Shown: positions 7,201 through 9,185 of the stretch, in pieces | Position numbering within the stretch: the stretch's first letter is position 1 | How the letters are laid out: every line of letters begins with the position of its first letter | Notes under the pieces: model-generated | What the model saw: only the letters and a program-made list of their open reading frames with translations | Database searches by the model: none | What the model was told of the DNA's origin: nothing | Program-made: the position numbers and the translations under genes | Assembly (NCBI GenBank): GCA_007124105.1 | Contig: SLFT01000016.1 | Location: 1 to 9,185 of the forward strand | Direction of reading: 5' to 3' | Source of the DNA: Candidatus Hydrogenedentota bacterium | GTDB lineage: Bacteria; Hydrogenedentota; Hydrogenedentia; Hydrogenedentales; CAITNO01 | DNA length: 9,185 nucleotides

Positions 7201-7657
7201 GCTGCTCGGCAGCAACGCTGCCGCTACTGCCGTTACCGACCAGGACTGGCGCAAACGGCTGACGGGACGTTGCGCCGCAGCGCGCGCATGGACAGCCGCA
7301 TGGCGGCAGGGGCGTGGGAAGTGTGTGGACCGCATCGCGCTGGAAGCATCGGAGTGTATATCGGAAACCTTCATGGAACGCGTGGTTGAACTGGCCGAAC
7401 AGTACAAGGGCGACGGCGCCGCGCTCATGGCGGCGTTGCGCGCGGGCGAAGCGCCCAGGTTCCAGAATGCCGTGAAAGACCAGCTCGAGGCGTGGCTCCA
7501 GGAAAACGGGTATATCCCCATGCAAAGACCGCTTACCCAAGAGGAACGTGAACATCAAACGCTCCTCGCCGCCAGCCACCACGCCGCGCCCGAAGATGTC
7601 CGCGCCGTGACCCACTGGCTCGAAGGAGCGCGCAACAACACAGCAACAGAAGAATAA
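4229..7657 (+). CDS. YhaN/SbcC/Rad50-like ABC ATPase with central hydrophobic hairpin and long C-terminal extension
   Basis: A 1142-residue SMC-like ATPase, probably the motor and DNA-end clamp of a complex with the upstream nuclease. The N-terminal half-site has Walker A GPNAVGKSS (32-40). Long Gln/Glu/Arg-rich coiled coils run about 150-395 and 445-780. The C-terminal half-site has signature LSSATRMQ (822-829), Walker B FFFDE (851-855, D854/E855), D-loop TSDEN and a likely switch histidine H891. Between the coils, where Rad50 and SbcC carry a CxxC zinc hook, there is no CxxC. Residues 400-441 are instead uncharged and hydrophobic (Leu/Ala/Ile/Trp/Gly), enough for two membrane helices. I recall similar hydrophobic insertions in YhaN (COG4717) proteins. 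After H891 about 250 residues follow, far beyond the usual end of the head; they include VHLFHLLRDNLPLLYHL and RAWTAAWRQGRGKCVDR and have no domain I can name. B. subtilis YhaN is about 960 residues, so the extension accounts for most of the extra length. The gene is coupled to the one before it and is the last in the operon. Confidence 0.88.
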   Translation: MKLTHLEITSLPGIEPGFALDDIARDVNLVSGPNAVGKSSIIRALRYLVGGAQAGDPAALALRAVFEKDDERWTVRRTGREVAWERNGNTVERPPLPERDSLHCYWLSMEELLAADERDDVLARELRRALSGGYDLAALRENAPFNVAQRAGQREADTLRKAENGLNNAQREYEELRRQEKKIPQLGEDIEEARADEEKATMLAQALALLDVCGERRQIEAGLQEFPENMDRLRGDELQQFDVNDAQRRECKSEIEATGVIRDQAERRLKETGLGDDMPARAEIEACDEQLNKAARARDQRDQYQTALEQAEAKRKQAGENLGGNAETPPQLEPDSVARAETLARQVQDVETTCAKLENQLSDDCEAPEPRAIEQHTQAAAALRRWLALETDMPAALKYGLWIAACGGALTIVAALLAAAWIALLCGAAALGGAVWALTALKVDRSSETRQQFERTGVDAPTAWQRAPVEKRLDEIDIAKIELERQQAQTQRHQQLRVDFEGARKKQAALNKEKEQLAAQLGFNPSLTAAALDRFVRLAQAYDDAANECASRKSAVERLNSEIDSACKAVSAFLGKWNAAPEEASLESLRPRLQELRDRLSRAEEARRDQEEADRALERLQNDVKRYDHLEAQRYQEAGVEPGERAELTRRIEMLPAWKEQQQRLVEASAREREKRQPLEGQQELLQLVDNNERDALTAALEQAREGAAKREELQTELTEIRTRLRDAGGDQRLERAMADRDNARAALEKKYDEALFARAATLLLGNVEQEYQTEHEPEALRNARERFKRFTHNAYDLELSQDNAFIARDTKLRATRQLRELSSATRMQLLLSVRLAWTHTLERGRESLPFFFDEALTTSDENRFAQVAQSLEMLARDEDRQIFYLSARQHEALLWERATGNAPHQINLALVRFPTTSAQPEDYALPDMEQLPQPDEHTPESYAAALGVPLVEPQQSGGAVHLFHLLRDNLPLLYHLMQNWRITTVGQLETLLGSNAAATAVTDQDWRKRLTGRCAAARAWTAAWRQGRGKCVDRIALEASECISETFMERVVELAEQYKGDGAALMAALRAGEAPRFQNAVKDQLEAWLQENGYIPMQRPLTQEEREHQTLLAASHHAAPEDVRAVTHWLEGARNNTATEE

Positions 7658-7703
7658 ACCACTGACAGATTACGCTTGAATACGCCCCATGGAGTGCGCA
7701 AGT

Positions 7704-7738
7704 CATACGCGCGCCTTCTCCTTTCGTGCGCGCGTATG
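7704..7738. terminator. Strong hairpin downstream of the nuclease-ATPase operon
   Basis: Perfect 11-base arms CATACGCGCGC (7704-7714) and GCGCGCGTATG (7728-7738) enclose a 13-base pyrimidine-rich loop, 46 bases after the operon stop. The stem would be very stable in RNA. No T-run follows on the plus strand (the next bases are CCTCAACATAAA), so it is not a textbook intrinsic terminator. It may stop transcription with Rho, protect the mRNA 3' end, or bind a protein as DNA. The structure is certain; the terminator role is the likeliest inference. Confidence 0.45.
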
Positions 7739-7787
7739 CCTCAACATAAACACTTGGAAACATCCGGGCTAGCACGATGCCTTCTCA

Positions 7788-7803
7788 AATCAAAATTTAG
7801 ATT
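7788..7803. repeat. AT-rich near-palindrome abutting the REP-like element
   Basis: AATC-A-AAATTT-A-GATT is symmetric at 14 of 16 positions and forms an AT island in GC-rich surroundings. It directly touches the left edge of the REP-like repeat at 7804. It may be a binding site, part of the repeat's target sequence, or chance. Confidence 0.25.
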
Positions 7804-7848
7804 CTGTAGGGTGGGTGAAGCGAAGCGAAACCCACCGTTCTGCTACAG
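7804..7848. repeat. REP-like dispersed palindromic element (GGTGGGT ... ACCCACC)
   Basis: The core is GGTGGGT (7810-7816), a 13-base centre GAAGCGAAGCGAA made of tandem GAAGC units, and ACCCACC (7830-7836). An outer pair CTGTAG (7804-7809) and CTACAG (7843-7848) extends the stem, with GTTCTG as a six-base bulge on the right side. The pattern GTAGGGTGGGT...ACCCAC is familiar from many environmental bacterial genomes as a short intergenic repeat, often linked with REP-associated tyrosine transposases (RAYTs). No RAYT gene is in this window. It lies 60 bases before the start of the PHP gene, so it may affect its leader RNA. Confidence 0.7.
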
Positions 7849-7860
7849 TTCACTTTTGAG

Positions 7861-7874
7861 GTCTATTGGTAGAC
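7861..7874. repeat. Small inverted repeat in the PHP gene leader
   Basis: GTCTA-TTGG-TAGAC makes a five-pair stem with a four-base loop, 33 bases before the PHP start codon. It could be a small leader hairpin or an operator half-site pair. It is short enough to be chance. Confidence 0.2.
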
Positions 7875-7895
7875 AGTTACAAGAAAATCAGAAAC

Positions 7896-7901
7896 GGAGG
7901 A
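7896..7901 (+). promoter_or_regulatory. Shine-Dalgarno site fixing the start of the PHP gene
   Basis: GGAGGA lies six bases before ATG 7908. Starting there places the signal peptide at the N-terminus. The in-frame TTG at 7866 would add 14 residues, has no such site and overlaps the small hairpin. Confidence 0.78.
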
Positions 7902-7907
7902 CACGTC

Positions 7908-8999
7908 ATGAATATAGCAATCATCACGCGCGCCAGCACAATCACCGCAATATCCAGCCGTTGTATACTCGCTTTCACCTTTGCCCTGGTCGTTGTCGTC
8001 AACGGATACGCCGACGATGTCACATTAGCGTCGCCCTATGAATTTGGCGCACATCAACATAAGGTGCAACTCCACACGCACACTACCCATTCCGACGGCG
8101 ACCATGCGCCGGAATGGGTGATGCAGGCCTACGAAGAACTGGGCTATGTAGCGGTCGCCGTGACAGACCATTGCTACCCCGACCGGACAACCACAAACCT
8201 TGATGACCCCGGCGAACACAATATCATCCACATCCCGGGGGTTGAATATTCCGCCAATGAAGAAAACCGCAGTTGGAACCACATGCTCGGCATTAACATA
8301 AAGACAATTCATCACAAAGACGGCCTCCACAACAGACAAGCCCAGATTGACCGAGCTCACACCGAGGGCGGCCTCGCCTTCTTGTGCCACCCTTATGACG
8401 AGCACATCCATCGCAGAGGCTGGGATGCCGACGATATTCTTAACCTGGCGCAAAACTACGACGGCATCGAAATCTACAATGGTCGTTCTTATCATGATCC
8501 CGGCGGACGTGACTACCCCTATAAAGTAGATCTTGCGCTTATGTCCGGCAGGCGCATCACTGTTATCGCCGTGGACGACTTCCATCGGAACCCGGAAGAA
8601 ACATTGGACAGGGGATACGTGGTCATAAACAGCAACGCCGACAGGGATACAATCACCCGCGAAGACATCATCGCCGCGTTGAAAAGCGGCAACTATTTTG
8701 CCGCCGGACGGGTAAGCCCGGAGCATCCCGTAAGCCCATGGTTTACCGACATCACCGTGGCCGGTAACACCATCACCGCCCCGATTGACAAGCCCGCAAA
8801 CATCGAATTCATCACCGCGCAAAACAATTACTACAAAGACGGCCCCAATTACACGCGCCTCGAGGAAAACACAAGCACCGCCAGCTATACCGCGTCCCGC
8901 GACGACCAATTCGTCCGCATAAAGGCCGCCTACACCGAAGGCGACCGCGTATCCTACGTATGGAGCAACCCCATATACGTCGTCACTGACGAGGGGTGA
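7908..8999 (+). CDS. Exported PHP-domain metallohydrolase (CehA/McbA type)
   Basis: A 363-residue secreted metal-dependent hydrolase, likely cleaving phosphoesters or related bonds outside the cytoplasm; the substrate is unknown. Residues 1-35 form a signal peptide with core ILAFTFALVVVV, likely cut after NGYA. The PHP metal motifs follow in order: LHTHTTHSDG (55-64, H56/H58/D63), VTDH (85-88), GVEYS (111-115, E113), LCHPYDE (159-165, H161) and DDFH (223-226, D224/H226). All expected ligands for a three-metal site are present. Residues after about 275 are strand-rich and end with WSNPIYV (352-358), a closing motif I associate with CehA/McbA-family PHP hydrolases. There is no DNA polymerase or histidinol-phosphatase context, so those PHP roles are unlikely. 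The gene stands alone, preceded by a 250-base non-coding region, and converges with the regulator gene to its right (38 bases between stops). Confidence 0.87.
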   Translation: MNIAIITRASTITAISSRCILAFTFALVVVVNGYADDVTLASPYEFGAHQHKVQLHTHTTHSDGDHAPEWVMQAYEELGYVAVAVTDHCYPDRTTTNLDDPGEHNIIHIPGVEYSANEENRSWNHMLGINIKTIHHKDGLHNRQAQIDRAHTEGGLAFLCHPYDEHIHRRGWDADDILNLAQNYDGIEIYNGRSYHDPGGRDYPYKVDLALMSGRRITVIAVDDFHRNPEETLDRGYVVINSNADRDTITREDIIAALKSGNYFAAGRVSPEHPVSPWFTDITVAGNTITAPIDKPANIEFITAQNNYYKDGPNYTRLEENTSTASYTASRDDQFVRIKAAYTEGDRVSYVWSNPIYVVTDEG

Positions 9000-9037
9000 G
9001 TAAGCAAGTGTAAAGTTTTGGCGGCGGCGCGTTTTTT

Positions 9038-9185
9038 TCAGGTCTTGTAGCGTTTGGGAGCGATATTGTATTTGACCACGCGCAGCCCCATCAGGCGTTC
9101 GCTGATTCCGAGTTGTCGAGCGGCTTTTGCCTTGTTGCCGCGGGTGTCCTTGAGCGCCTCCACAATCATTTCGCGTTCGACGCGT
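9038..9185 (-). CDS. C-terminal Fis-type HTH of a sigma-54-dependent-activator-like regulator (partial)
   Basis: On the minus strand 48 codons run from the right edge to a TGA at 9040-9038; the rest lies outside the window. The sequence VEREMIVEALKDTRGN is followed by KAKAARQLGISERLMGLRV and then KYNIAPKRYKT. This is the Fis/NtrC-type helix-turn-helix: the helix of the EALK segment, AARQLGIS as the first HTH helix with its turn, and ERLMGLRVVKY as the recognition helix. The MGLRV-x-KY ending is, as I recall it, typical of NifA-like sigma-54 activators, so an AAA+ domain upstream is expected but not seen. It probably binds an enhancer dyad; its targets are unknown. It could instead be a stand-alone Fis-like protein, but the sequence is already in frame at the window edge without a start. 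Confidence 0.75.
   Translation of the reverse strand, partial: RVEREMIVEALKDTRGNKAKAARQLGISERLMGLRVVKYNIAPKRYKT

Noticed and set aside
6698..7615. 305-codon open frame on the minus strand
   Set aside because: It is antisense to the conserved ATPase head and extension; no ribosome site or recognisable motif.
8025..8909. 294-codon open frame on the minus strand
   Set aside because: It is antisense to the PHP gene; its Val/Gly-rich sequence is the complement of PHP codons.
9019..9038. GC-rich block followed by seven T, as an intrinsic terminator for the PHP gene
   Set aside because: The GCGGCGGCGCG block can form only about three pairs, so there is no real stem before the T-run.

Overview
The window (about 9.2 kb, GC-rich, by eye roughly 60% in the main genes) is a typical densely coded bacterial segment with four complete protein genes and one partial gene at each edge. 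Two of the complete proteins carry export signals, and the right-edge gene is the tail of a Fis-type, sigma-54-activator-like regulator. This suggests a Gram-negative bacterium, probably environmental and polysaccharide-using (planctomycete/Lentisphaerae/Hydrogenedentota-like). That placement is only an impression and no marker gene supports it. I see no rRNA, tRNA, CRISPR array, integrase or insertion sequence.

Layout. Bases 1-434 (+) are the C-terminal end of a protein with a Vsr/DUF559-like PD-(D/E)XK nuclease domain; its last residues match the beta-sliding-clamp binding motif. Bases 435-721 are non-coding, between two convergent 3' ends, with one clean dyad. Bases 722-2641 (-) encode an exported heparinase II/III-family polysaccharide lyase with its zinc site intact. 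A 310-base divergent intergenic region (2642-2951) holds candidate promoters for both directions.

Bases 2952-4232 and 4229-7657 (+) form a translationally coupled two-gene operon (ATGA overlap): an Mre11/SbcD/YhaO-like nuclease and a Rad50/SbcC/YhaN-like ABC ATPase of 1142 residues. The ATPase has no CxxC zinc hook. In the middle of its coiled coil sits a 42-residue uncharged hydrophobic stretch that looks like a membrane hairpin, and about 250 extra residues follow the ATPase head. The pair probably acts together on DNA ends, possibly at the membrane. This operon is the most interesting part of the window.

Bases 7658-7907 are non-coding and carry a strong 11-bp-arm hairpin and a REP-like GGTGGGT/ACCCACC dispersed-repeat element. 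Bases 7908-8999 (+) encode an exported PHP-domain metallohydrolase of CehA/McbA type. It converges on the 3' end of a regulator gene (9038-9185, -), which is cut by the window edge.

Start sites of the three complete forward genes were set by Shine-Dalgarno sequences; in each case the correct start lies inside a longer open frame. No functional link between the operon and its carbohydrate-related or exported neighbours is visible.
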